DNA of 51,824 nucleotides from Phytophthora quininea (GCA_011947345.1 JAAVTG010000430.1:1-51824); one strand, 5' to 3'. Positions 22,979 to 31,718 are shown, counted from the first letter of the stretch. Numbers and translations: made by a program. The notes: generated by a model not told the origin, from the letters alone.

Positions 22979-25520
22979 CTACGCACGCTTTGCGGCAGCA
23001 CTTAGATCCGAAATAAGCTCGTCGATGAGCACGTCTTCGGTCTGGCCGTCATCAAACGCCAGAGTCCACAGCTGAGAATCAGATCCCTTCAAGGCGCTTT
23101 CGACGCGCCCTTTGTACCAGCTCCACTCGTCGGTACTTGAAGTGTCAGACGACCGAGTTGGAAAAAGGTGATACACTGGCATATGAAGCGCGTGTAGCGG
23201 ATACGCTTGGAGCCGACGACGTAATTTTTGATCCGGCCCAGCATACGTCGCATTTTCCTCCTCTGATGCCTGAACGCGATCTCGAACGAGACATCCCAGC
23301 TCCTTCGCGGGACTTCCAGGGCCGCGACGATCTTGCATTGTCGTCAACTCCTTCTTCAGATCGATGATTCCGTCGATTGCGGCGGCGGCAATGACATGAG
23401 CACACACCCAACCAGAACAGGCGTAGCCCTTGCATTCGCAGCAATATCTGCGGCGGAATGCCAGGATATCGTCACGAGTCACCATCGGTGTTCCACGTAG
23501 AGAGTCGATCGTCACACTTGGATCAATTTGAACGCGATATAGCGAATGCTCGTGGTACTTAGCCTACCTACAAGTGCAACGACAAGAAAATAAGCTACAA
23601 AGTGACGGCCAAAGCTCAGAACAACGCAAGAGTTCAAACCTGTTGGCAAGTTTCGCAGTCACAGCAACTTTGGAATGACTCTGGCGAGATACGTAGAGTG
23701 TTTCACCACCTCTCGCAAGATAGAATCTCGACGAGTTCTTCACAATTTCTTGGGCCTTGATCAGACACGCGCTCGGAAGAGGTTCTGGCGCGAACAGTGC
23801 AATGTGGGAGGTATCAAGTGCTGGCAGCAATACTCCATAACGTTGCCCATAGTTACCTCCAAAAATGAGCTGTAGCACTGCGCAGACTTATACCCATGTA
23901 AGCTTTGATGCTTTTATTGAAGGACTCCACGCCTTGCTGCTGAGGAAGCACCCCGGCTTGCTTCGTAGCTCCGACATACCACGAGTTGAACGGGGTCTTC
24001 AAATACGTAGACGAGAAGTAATCAGCATAACGCTCCTCTCCAGCGTCTCTCCATTGATTTAGAACGCGCTTGGACAACGCGTTGAAGTGCCCCCATGAGG
24101 CACACTCATGCAGCTGCTGTAAGTCTCTCTTCACAACAGTTTGCAAGAAGTTTGCATCGGTCACGTAAGTGCTCTTACTACTGAAAAGCGCGATGCGACA
24201 AACGTGGGGCCAGCATGTACCAAGTGTGATGCTTGGCCACGCACGAGTGTACGCGTTTGTGATGTAGTCTGCGTGGTCACACAGTCCACAAGCAGGCTCC
24301 AACTCAAAACTCAAAAACACGCGTGCAATACGCTTCGCCGCCTCAAAAATAGCAAAGTATGCTGGCTCACACTCGGTACGAACGAATCCAAACAGACAAG
24401 GAAAAAAGCGCTGATGGAAGGCGCGTTGCTCTGCGTCGTATATCACGCCCGTCACACCAAAGTTTATCAAAGTCCATCCGCCTTGGTGAAGGCGATAGGT
24501 ACCGTCACACGAGATTGAAATAGGATCACCTGCGTTATGGGCAATCGCAAGGTTCTGAATAAGACCTCGGCATCCAAGAACCAAGCCAAAGGTTGCTTCG
24601 CCAGTTCGAGAATCAGCATTACCTTCAAACATATCGAGTACCAGCAAATGTTCCTCATCAGCAGCTTCAAAATCACCGCGTGAGGTGCAGATGTGGGTAG
24701 TTGCCCACCCGGACAGCTCAGCATAAGTGAAAATCTCCCGCCAGGTTCCGCGTTGACGACGTTGCTATTGTCTCCAGCTAGCTTTGCGGTTTCGGACTTG
24801 CTGGATAGTTGGCAGCAGAGCTTCTAGAGGAGTACCGCGATATTCATCTCGCACACGGTCAAGGGCTCGTTGGGGTCTTTCTCCACTTGCGAACATGTCA
24901 TCTAGAGCTCTCAGAAAACGCCGATCAATACCACGAGAAGGGCGGCCGGCCTCGTCCAGTGCGTGCTCGCCACTACTTTGACACACAAACCGGTGTCCTA
25001 ACGGCGCAATCCGCAAGTGAGCTGTGCAGTCCACGTGGGACCTGCAGATGTACGTTCTGGTGTTTCCAGCATCACTTAGATGGTTTCCGATCGCGGTGTA
25101 GTTAAACTCCAAGTTTCTTCGAAAACGGTTTGCCGCGGCAAAAGTATCGAAACTGTCCAAGTCCGTCCATCTTCGATTTTGTATACCTCGTCGCGTGCGG
25201 CCGCCACGGACAGAGTTTAGCGGTGGGACGACCTCCACGTGTGGATCCGCAGCAGCCATCTGATTCGCGTCAATCAGCCCGGGAAGGTCGGCGGCGGCCA
25301 CGTCAAATACAACTTGTTGCTGTGCCAACTCAACGTGCGCCGCCTCAGTGTCCATGTGTAAATCGCTATCTTGATCCATCGATGCCGCCACCTCCACTTG
25401 TGCCGCTTCATTATCCACTTGAATATCCGCGCCCTGAGACTCCACTACCACCACAGCAGTCTGTGAGGCTTCGAGATGGACTTCTCTTGCTGCTTGAGAA
25501 ACACGTGTATCCATCGTCAC
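22979..25520 (-). pseudogene. Mutator-like (MULE) transposase, interrupted
   Basis: Reading down from 25520, an acidic N-terminus (VEVAASMDQ...) leads to a FLYWCH/WRKY-like zinc-finger region (YICRSHVDCTAHLRIAPLGH) near 25020. A TAG at 24765-24767 interrupts an otherwise continuous frame. The MULE catalytic core follows (ISISCDGTYRLHQGGWTLIN, FPCLFGFVRTECEPAYFAIF, CWPHVCRIALF, and VESFNKSIKAYMG at about 23900). A one-base loss in a T run near 23858 and another near 23790 shift the frame. The C-terminus has a SWIM zinc finger (CCECKGYACSGWVCAHVIAA, about 23440-23390) and an acidic tail ending at 22979. A stop near 23570 separates core and SWIM; an intron there was tried, but no GT-AG pair keeps the phase. 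This was a cut-and-paste transposase of Mutator type. Whether the TAG is real decides if it could be active. Confidence 0.78.
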
Positions 25521-26110
25521 CTGCCTCAGACTCGTAACTCACAAAATGTACCGACGTCTTAGTTAGCGAGCGCCTATCCAAAAACAGTTACTGGTGCATC
25601 CTTACCTAAGGACCGCGACGATGTACACTCGTCCTCCTTGTCTCCTGCTTGTCTCCACCCACTGACCTGACGCTCTTTCCACTTCTGCTTTACTTGGTGA
25701 CTTTGAGAATGATCCCGAGACAGGCAATGCGGAACAAAGTGATGGTCCTTCAACGTCTACGATGATTGGCCAAAATTAAACCATACAAAATCCTTCACAC
25801 AAAGGCAACGGTAACCTCTTGCGGAAGCTTGATATTCAGGCTCTTGCGAAAGCTTAACATTTAGGCAGTTCTTAGCCAAAACTACCGATACCTTGCTACT
25901 TCATCGGCGAGAACTAGTTGCACATTGGCGAGACGACTTTACACAAGTGACAGGTCGCAATTTCAAAGTAGCAGCATGACTGCATTCTGCTGTTTGCTAC
26001 TTGGCGCCGTCTTGCCTCCTACCATCTAACTCCCTCATGAAAAGGGTAGCACCTCACCCCACTTGATTACCTACAGTCTGAATTGTGCATACGCTCTCAT
26101 AGCACCCAAT
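25521..26110. other. Intergenic spacer
   Basis: No gene is recognised between the MULE start and the Helitron-like end. The only structure seen is the short tandem duplication at 25816-25865. Confidence 0.4.
25816..25865. repeat. 25-bp imperfect tandem duplication
   Basis: CTCTTGCGGAAGCTTGATAT plus TCAGG (25816-25840) is followed directly by CTCTTGCGAAAGCTTAACAT plus TTAGG (25841-25865), with 4-5 mismatches. Confidence 0.6.
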
Positions 26111-26167
26111 CCTGGGTTTAAGGTCCGTGTGCGAAGCACGCGGGCTTAAACCCAGGCAGCGTTCTAG
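26111..26167 (+). mobile_element. Putative Helitron 3' terminus (hairpin plus CTAG)
   Basis: Perfect 12-bp arms CCTGGGTTTAAG (26111-26122) and CTTAAACCCAGG (26145-26156) flank an inner stem CCGTGTGC/GCACGCGG that closes on GCGAAGC, a sequence known to form an unusually stable mini-hairpin. Seven bases later comes CTAG (26164-26167), followed by T. A stem-loop 10-12 nt before a terminal CTRR next to a host T is the canonical Helitron 3' end. The rest of the element would lie to the left; neither a RepHel gene nor a 5' TC end is identified. A transcription terminator or other inverted repeat remains possible. Confidence 0.45.
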
Positions 26168-26235
26168 TTCAGTGTTTGTTGCTCAAACGCAATGAACCTG
26201 CACCCTCAACCCTTACCCCAATTACAGAAGGTTTT

Positions 26236-26403
26236 AGACCCGCCTGCGGCGGGCGTTGGCGGGTGTGTGGCTGCGCTCGCTGTCGCTTCGCTTCGCTCCG
26301 TGCAGACCCGCCTGCGGCGGGCGTTGGTGCTGTCGGTGTTGATGTTGAAGTTGCATGCTCGCTTAAGTGCGAGCTTACTGTGGCTACCTGTTTAAGTGCG
26401 AGC
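26236..26403. repeat. Cluster of short direct and inverted repeats
   Basis: A 24-bp direct repeat starting AGACCCGCCTGCGGCGGGCG occurs at 26236-26259 and 26304-26327; each copy contains the palindrome CCCGCC-TGC-GGCGGG. Between them is a CGCTTCG-rich spacer. Further right TTAAGTGCGAGC occurs twice (26363-26374 and 26392-26403), the first copy inside GCTCGC-TTAAGT-GCGAGC. The cluster lies between the Helitron-like end and the Harbinger element. Confidence 0.6.
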
Positions 26404-26534
26404 AGATGCTCCGAATAAGTACGAAATAGCGCTTCACTTGATTGGTCAAAAAGTAACTCCTTGAAAAAGTACCCAGCCCAACACATTTTTTTCTTGTGAC
26501 CAATCGAAAATTTCCAAGTTCCCAGTAAATAATA

Positions 26535-26560
26535 GGGGTTGTCCATTGTGCAGCAGCAAG
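26535..26560. repeat. Left terminal inverted repeat of the Harbinger element
   Basis: 26 bp beginning GGGGTTGTCC and ending CAGCAGCAAG. It matches the complement of 29337-29362 except for one base (the tenth). Confidence 0.9.
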
Positions 26561-26699
26561 TAGAATTATTTTTTGGCGACTCTTCGGCCAAAACCCTTTT
26601 GACCAATCAAAAATCGATAAATTGACTACCCCTTTTCAGGTGGCAGCAGTAGTTTTTTTTTGACAGCAAGACGTTGGAATTTTAAGACGAACAAAGGAG

Positions 26700-27963
26700 A
26701 TGCCGCGCCTCTCCGCAAAGCAGCGAGATCTGAGGGAGCTTCGGGGTATCCTGGCGGAGAGAGATACCGCGGCGATCATTCGCGACGTGTTGAGCGATGC
26801 TGACTCTGATGAGGACGAACTCGACGAGTTCTGGCTCTTTGAACACGAGCGAGTGAAGGCCGCGCGCTACTCAGGTCGCTCGTCGTCCTACAACAAATGC
26901 AAGAACCGCTGGATGAAAGTGTTATACAACACGGACCACACGAGCGACAGCGAGTTTCTGAAGAGCTTTCGTATGTACCGACCCGAGTTCTTTCGCCTCG
27001 TGGAGCTCCTGAAGGACAATTCAGCGTTTAAGACAGCAGGCGGGAAGCCATTTCGCGGGGGCCACACCTCCACATGCTGATCCTGCTCAAGTTTCTTGGA
27101 GCGTACGGAAACAGCAATTCTGCTATCGGGATTGGAAAGCTGCTTGGTCTAGCGGGCGGCTCGGTTTACAACTACCTCTGCCGCGCTGTTGCTGCTGTGG
27201 TGAAGCTTGAAGACACCGCGATAACGTGGCCAGACGAAGCTGAACGTCGCTGCATTGCCCAAAGAATCCAAGCAAAACACGGCTTTGTGAACTGTGTGGG
27301 AATTGTCGATGGCACACTATTGCCACTTGCTACGAAACCTCGGCACAATGGCGAGGACTACTACAGCAGAAAAGCTTCGTATGCGGTGAATGCACTAGTC
27401 ACATGTGATGATGTCGCGAGAGTACGCAGCATTGTGGTGGGGTGGCCTGGATCTGTCCATGACAACCGCGTGTGGATAAACAGCCCCGTGGCTCTCCGAC
27501 CTGCTGACCATTTTCAGTGTAACGAGTACCTGCTAGGCGATTCCGCGTTTCAAGCGTCAAGTACCATGATTCCCGCATTCAAGAAACCACCCAAGGCCGA
27601 GTTGCACCCCGACAGCAATTATTTCAATACGCGTTTGGCACAGGTTCGTATCAAGAGTGAACACTGCATTGGTCTTCTGAAGATGCGGTTCCAGTATTTG
27701 CGAGAAGTTCGTGTCCAGCTGGGGAAAAGAGAAAGCATATGAGACGTCTCATCCAGTACATGACTTGTGCTTGTATTATTCACAACCTCCTGATCGCTGA
27801 ACCTGTACCTCCCGAGTGGAGACGTGAGCTTGAGCAGTCGACAACTGGCGTGCTCGACGATGACGATGAACTTAACGCTCCAATTCCTGTGGAAGCGGAT
27901 GGGGTGGAGCGCCGATCCCAGCTCCTAGCGTACATGCTAGAAATACGCAGTCAACGGCAATAA
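26700..27963 (+). CDS. PIF/Harbinger DDE transposase (DDE_Tnp_4 type), two single-base frame breaks
   Basis: The ATG is at 26700. Residues 1-120 are the N-terminal helical region (NRWMKVLYNTDH, MYRPEFFRLVELL). The catalytic core follows: LILLKFLGAYGNSNSAIGI, SVYNYLCRAV, GIVDGTLLPL with the first D, ALVTCDDVARVRSIVVGWPG, SVHDNRVW, YLLGDSAFQ with the second D, and the acidic residue in IKSEHCIGLLKMRF. The C-terminus has a typical CACIIHNLLI helix. The frame breaks at GGGGG 27057-27061 and AAAA 27725-27728. One lost base in each run restores collinearity, and 1264 plus 2 equals exactly 422 codons ending at the TAA 27961-27963. The enzyme would catalyse excision and insertion at TWA sites together with the accessory protein encoded on the opposite strand. 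The last 27 bp overlap that gene. Confidence 0.9.
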
Positions 27964-29150
27964 CAATTCGATGTCCGACTGTGATACACCTTCATCCTGA
28001 AGTTTTTGCCGCTCTCGAAGTAGTACGACCTTGCGCTGTAGTCGCCAATGCTCCGCTTCCTCTCGAAACTTGGATGCATGCGCGTTGGACTCGCTGATAC
28101 GAGCTTCAACGGCTTGAGACTCATTGTCGATTTGTTGACGGCGAACAGATAGCTCCTGTTCCTGCAACTCGGTTTGTTTTTTCGCAACTCCAACTCCAGG
28201 AGTTGAAGCTCCTTGGTCTGGGCTAGTTGGGCCTCTTTTAGCGCAACAAAAGGTGTTATTGATGACGTGTCGTCTTTGCGTTGCCTCTTTCGAGGCTGCA
28301 GAGCAATGGAAATTGGCGTGGAGGATGGTCTGCAAGCATGTGTACGTCGTTCAGCGGTCTCTTCGCCGTTTTTCGACTCCTCGTCACTAGAAGAGTCTTC
28401 TTCAACTTCAGTATCGCTTGATCGGGCGGCGGCATCAGTGTTGAGGAGCAGCGGGTGAGTGCTGTCCCTACTGCTCATGATGGAACGCAATTCAAAATAA
28501 TACGAGCACCGCTGCAGAAGTGCCGAGCGAATACTCGGCTCAGTACCGTCGCAGCCTTGGCCAGAGGCCTTACGCCAATCCTCGGCCGAGCGAAAAGTGG
28601 TCTCCAATGATCCTATCTTGTTCGTAATATCTTTTACACTTCTGGTCGTTGTTATGCGGGCATCGACAATTTTGCGAGCAATTTCACTGGCTAAAGTAGC
28701 CTTCGACTCCCCAGTGGCTATCGCCGCCACGGTATCTGCTGTAGTTGTTGCCAGTGGTAAGCCAGTCAAGCAGCACGCTTATCGAGCTGACATCAGGAGT
28801 CGGCCCGTCGTTATCCCATAGTACCCTTTTCTTTGCTGTGGCTGGTCGCACTGAAGCCTTCTTGACGAGAGCGTTGTAGCAGCGTTTGCTACAAGCAGCT
28901 GCGGTAAATGTGGACGCAGCTCCAAACACCTTCAGCATCCTGAAGGCACAGGCCGCATGCACAACGCGCTTGCACTTGTCCCTGCAGCATTCTTGGAGAA
29001 CAACTCCCTCGTCACGTTTGTCGATCTTCTTACAGTCCTTCCAGCGGCACACACCGGCCTGTGTTTGCCTGTCTTGTGCCTGCAGGCCGTCCAAAGCGTT
29101 CAGGGGTCAATATTTTCTATCTCTGCTGAGGAACCTTCATCCGATGCCAT
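27937..29150 (-). CDS. Harbinger accessory DNA-binding protein (Myb/SANT-like), three single-base frame breaks
   Basis: The minus-strand start is the ATG at 29150 (MASDEGSSAEI...). A Cys/His-rich segment follows (VCRWKDCKK, LQECCRDKCKRVVHAACAF, CSKRCYNALV), probably a zinc finger. The Myb/SANT-like domain reads LLDWLTTGNNYSRYRGGD, IARKIVDARITTTRSVKDIT, KIGSLETTFRSAEDW and GTEPSIRSALLQRCSYYFEL. An acidic/serine stretch, a basic patch (LQPRKRQRKDD, likely nuclear import) and a C-terminal coiled coil (KQTELQEQELSVRRQQIDNE...) end at 27937. Breaks occur at runs 29103-29106, 28709-28712 and 28177-28182. Compensating them gives 1215 bp, exactly 405 codons. In Harbinger elements this second protein binds the terminal repeats and carries the transposase to the nucleus. 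Confidence 0.82.
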
Positions 29151-29336
29151 CTGTGCACGCACTGCTCCCGCCTTGATAAGGCCTTTCAAGTGACCAGCGA
29201 TCTTCTCTCTGCAAAAAAAAAATCCGCTTGCTGCTGCCGCCCTAAAAGCATCGATTTTTTGGCAGATAGCGAAAAGCACTCTCGGCCAATCAGAAGACTG
29301 GAAAATTTACCGACTTGCTGCCAAAAGAAAAACCTG

Positions 29337-29362
29337 CTTGCTGCTGCACAATTGACAACCCC
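29337..29362. repeat. Right terminal inverted repeat of the Harbinger element
   Basis: 26 bp from CTTGCTGCTG to GACAACCCC, the complement of 26535-26560 with one mismatch. It is followed by TAATA, as found outside the left end. Confidence 0.9.
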
Positions 29363-29619
29363 TAATAAATAGCCGCATCGTTGTCCGTCAGCCACTTGTT
29401 GTCTTTTTTCGCTAGGAAGAGCTGCAGATCGCAGGCGTCGCAGTGGGCGGTCGCGTTCTTCTTCTCCTCCTTAATCGTCTCCTTTAAGTCCTCAACGGAG
29501 GCACTCGGACCAATTTGCACGGAGAACAGGCTTTCCGCCACGTCCACGATCGCACACGCCAGCTTCATCTCTCCTTGAGCCGGCAGATTGTTGAATGAGA
29601 GAACTTTCGGTTCTGCCAT
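29363..29619 (-). pseudogene. Crinkler (CRN) leader domain, truncated by a transposon
   Basis: The minus frame starts at the ATG at 29619 (MAEPKVLSF...) or at an internal Met at 29568 (MKLACAIVDVAE). It encodes an intact CRN ubiquitin-like leader with the canonical LQLFLAK motif at about residue 65 and ends after KWLTDNDAA at a stop formed at the target duplication next to the Harbinger repeat. No DWL domain, HVLV motif or C-terminal effector domain follows. Beyond the other end of the element (below 26530) the frame stays open but has no CRN resemblance, so the gene was probably already rearranged or the rest was lost. By family knowledge CRN leaders direct secretion and translocation into plant cells. 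Alone this is a fragment. Confidence 0.8.
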
Positions 29620-30025
29620 CTTGTACAGATTCTAATCTCTCAAAAGCAGTGAAAGGTCTTGACGAACGTGATCGCGGGCCGAAAATGTCGATCTGGTTCT
29701 TAAACAGGAACTTGATCGCGATCACACCATCCGCGTGCCCTCGCGGTTTTACGGTCCGATCCCAACACAGCTACCAGCAAACTCCATGCCAACGCACATC
29801 GTGGTTGGATACCCGCACCCGATAAAATGAAAGTGCATTCCTTATGCTTGTCAAAAGTGCCAGAAGGTGACCGCTTGGAGGATAGGTGCGACCACCAGAT
29901 GACGATGGATGGACCTCTGGCCACACCGCGGGCTCCGCACGCCGCTACTGGCCCCATACAGTGCTTCCTGTCGGCAGGATGCATGCCACTTGCCAACCGG
30001 CCCCGTCGAGCTGAAGTCGCTCAGC
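29620..30025. other. Spacer between the CRN fragment and the P450, with a coding-like remnant
   Basis: The plus strand from about 29702 to 29831 is open in one frame (QELDRDHTIRVPSRFYG...) and ends in the repeat listed at 29796-29831. The family is not recognised. The spacer must also hold the promoters of the divergently oriented P450 and CRN; no Inr consensus was found upstream of the P450 start. Confidence 0.35.
29796..29831 (+). repeat. Short repeat shared with 19180-19214
   Basis: Partner of the copy downstream of the ABCC gene. It reads as the end of a frame encoding HIVVGYPHPIK and a stop. Confidence 0.35.
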
Positions 30026-31609
30026 ATGTTGCCGACTTCCGTTGAGCTCCCTCTGCACAAGGCAGTGGCAACGGTCGTCGCTCTAGTGCTGCTCCCAATT
30101 GCTCTCCAAGTATCGTGGAGCTCGACATTCATGGCGACCGAGTCAAAGAAGTCCAGGCAGATCGATGCAGCGTCAAGTAGGAAGGAGATGACGTCGTCGC
30201 AACCAAAGGTGCCTGTGCTCTACAGCACCCTGGATCTGCTGGCTGCACCCCACAACCTTCACGATCGAATCACACGGGCCTGCAGGAACTACAGAGGTAG
30301 GCCGTTCACGCTCAAGACTTTCGGTTTGCCTGACATATTGGTCATCGCTACACCGCAAGCGTTCGAGGACGTTCTCAAGACCCAGTTTGCCAACTTCCCA
30401 AAGGGTCCAAGGGCGAAGGAGATCATGCACGACCTGCTTGGAGACGGTATCATTACGATGGATGGGAAGAGCTGGGCGCAGCAGCGCTCTTTAGTACGCA
30501 GGTCGTTCCAAAGGCGAGAGCTGCGAGACAGCATGATCGCTGCCATCACAAGACACACGATCGTACTACATGACGTTCTGAAGCGAGCATGCGCCAAGAA
30601 CCAAACGGTGGACTTGTGCCAGCTCTTCAACCGCTTTGCGATGCAGGCGTTTGCCGATATCAGCTGCGGGATGCAGCTCAATTGCCTCGAGTCGAGTCAA
30701 GTGCCTCCATTCCAGACAGCATTCGTCCGAGCTCAGCACCTCATTTCACAGCGCTTTGTGCGGCCGCGGTGGTTCTGGAAGATGCAGCAGTGGATGGGAA
30801 TCGGTGCAGAAGAGCAGCTTCGACGCGACATCCGATTCATTGACGCGGCCATGCTGAGTGCGGTGCAAGACGTCCTCGTGGAGCACGCAAGCGCCCCCGA
30901 AGACACGGCAAGCGACAAATCCTCAAGCATGTTGTCCTTCTTCCTAGACAGCATCGCAAACTCGCATCCCTCCAACGAAGAACTATTCGATCAGGTCTAC
31001 TTGCGTGATATCGCTGTCAATTTCCTTGTTGCTGGACGAAACAACACTGCGCAAGCTCTCAGCTGGTTCTTTTACAATATTATCGAGCACCCGCATGTTG
31101 AGACCAAGCTTCGCAGAGAGATCTACACGAAATTACCGGAGTTCATGACTGCCGACTGCTGTGTGCCAACGCTGACCCAAGTCAACAAGCTCGTGTATCT
31201 GGAGGCAGCGATCAAGGAAACGCTGCGACTGTATCCCTCCGTACCAATCTCGTTAAGACAATCGGCGCACGACACAGTGCTGTCCGATGGAACGTTTGTT
31301 GCTGCCAACTCGATGGTGTGCTTGCCAATGTACGCAATGGGCCGACTCCCTCATGTCTGGGGTGCCGATGCTGCCGAATTCAAACCTGAGCGATGGATTG
31401 ACCCAATCACCGGCAAAATCACCAGTGTATCAGCGTTCAGGTTCGTTGCTTTCAATGCAGGCCCGCGCATGTGTCCGGGCACTGCTCTAGCAGGTTTGGA
31501 GCTCAAGTTGGTGGCTGCAGCGCTGCTCAGCAGATTTCACATGAATGTAGACCGACCCGAAGATGTCGCCTACGCATTTTCGACGACGCTGCCGATGAAG
31601 GGGATATGA
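30026..31609 (+). CDS. Cytochrome P450, CYP86-clan (fatty-acid hydroxylase type)
   Basis: The likely start is the ATG at 30026 (MLPTSVELPLHKAV), giving 527 residues. It is followed at once by a hydrophobic anchor (AVATVVALVLLPIAL), as in ER-bound P450s; the upstream in-frame ATG at 29909 adds 39 residues without P450 character. Seen are the C-helix WAQQRSLVRRSF, an I-helix AGRNNTAQALSWFF (about residue 330), the K-helix ExxR in IKETLRLYPS, PERWIDP, and the haem loop FNAGPRMCPG (about 478) with the cysteine ligand. The resemblance is to the oomycete relatives of CYP86/CYP94 omega-hydroxylases. Oddly, the I-helix has N where AGRDTT-type enzymes have the acidic residue of the proton relay. No introns or frame breaks. 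The substrate is unknown. Confidence 0.9.
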   Translation: MLPTSVELPLHKAVATVVALVLLPIALQVSWSSTFMATESKKSRQIDAASSRKEMTSSQPKVPVLYSTLDLLAAPHNLHDRITRACRNYRGRPFTLKTFGLPDILVIATPQAFEDVLKTQFANFPKGPRAKEIMHDLLGDGIITMDGKSWAQQRSLVRRSFQRRELRDSMIAAITRHTIVLHDVLKRACAKNQTVDLCQLFNRFAMQAFADISCGMQLNCLESSQVPPFQTAFVRAQHLISQRFVRPRWFWKMQQWMGIGAEEQLRRDIRFIDAAMLSAVQDVLVEHASAPEDTASDKSSSMLSFFLDSIANSHPSNEELFDQVYLRDIAVNFLVAGRNNTAQALSWFFYNIIEHPHVETKLRREIYTKLPEFMTADCCVPTLTQVNKLVYLEAAIKETLRLYPSVPISLRQSAHDTVLSDGTFVAANSMVCLPMYAMGRLPHVWGADAAEFKPERWIDPITGKITSVSAFRFVAFNAGPRMCPGTALAGLELKLVAAALLSRFHMNVDRPEDVAYAFSTTLPMKGI

Positions 31610-31718
31610 ATGTGACTCTCGCCCGTGTATAACAACAGAATAAAGGGACTACTCGATTCAAAGGTTGAGCAAGAATACTTTTCGTGTAGGGGCGGCCTGA
31701 TTCAAGATCCAATACGAA

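Larger units (their letters stand above)
26535..29362. mobile_element. PIF/Harbinger DNA transposon, 2828 bp, near-complete
   Basis: The ends are 26-bp terminal inverted repeats (26535-26560 and 29337-29362, starting GGGGTTGTC) with a single mismatch. TAATA lies immediately outside both ends (26530-26534 and 29363-29367) and contains the 3-bp TAA-type target duplication of this superfamily; the exact split between repeat and duplication is ambiguous. Inside are the two genes expected of an autonomous element: a DDE transposase on the plus strand and a DNA-binding accessory protein on the minus strand, converging and overlapping at their 3' ends. All frame breaks are single-base changes in homopolymers. 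The near-identical repeats suggest recent insertion. The right end abuts, and truncates, a Crinkler gene. Confidence 0.88.

Noticed and set aside
23570..23640. Intron joining the MULE core to the SWIM finger
   Set aside because: Candidate GT and AG sites do not keep the reading phase, so a stop or error is the simpler reading.
26169..26606. 145-codon minus-strand ORF spanning the Harbinger left end
   Set aside because: It crosses the transposon boundary and the GC-rich repeat cluster; no CRN or other domain found, so it is not taken as the missing CRN end.
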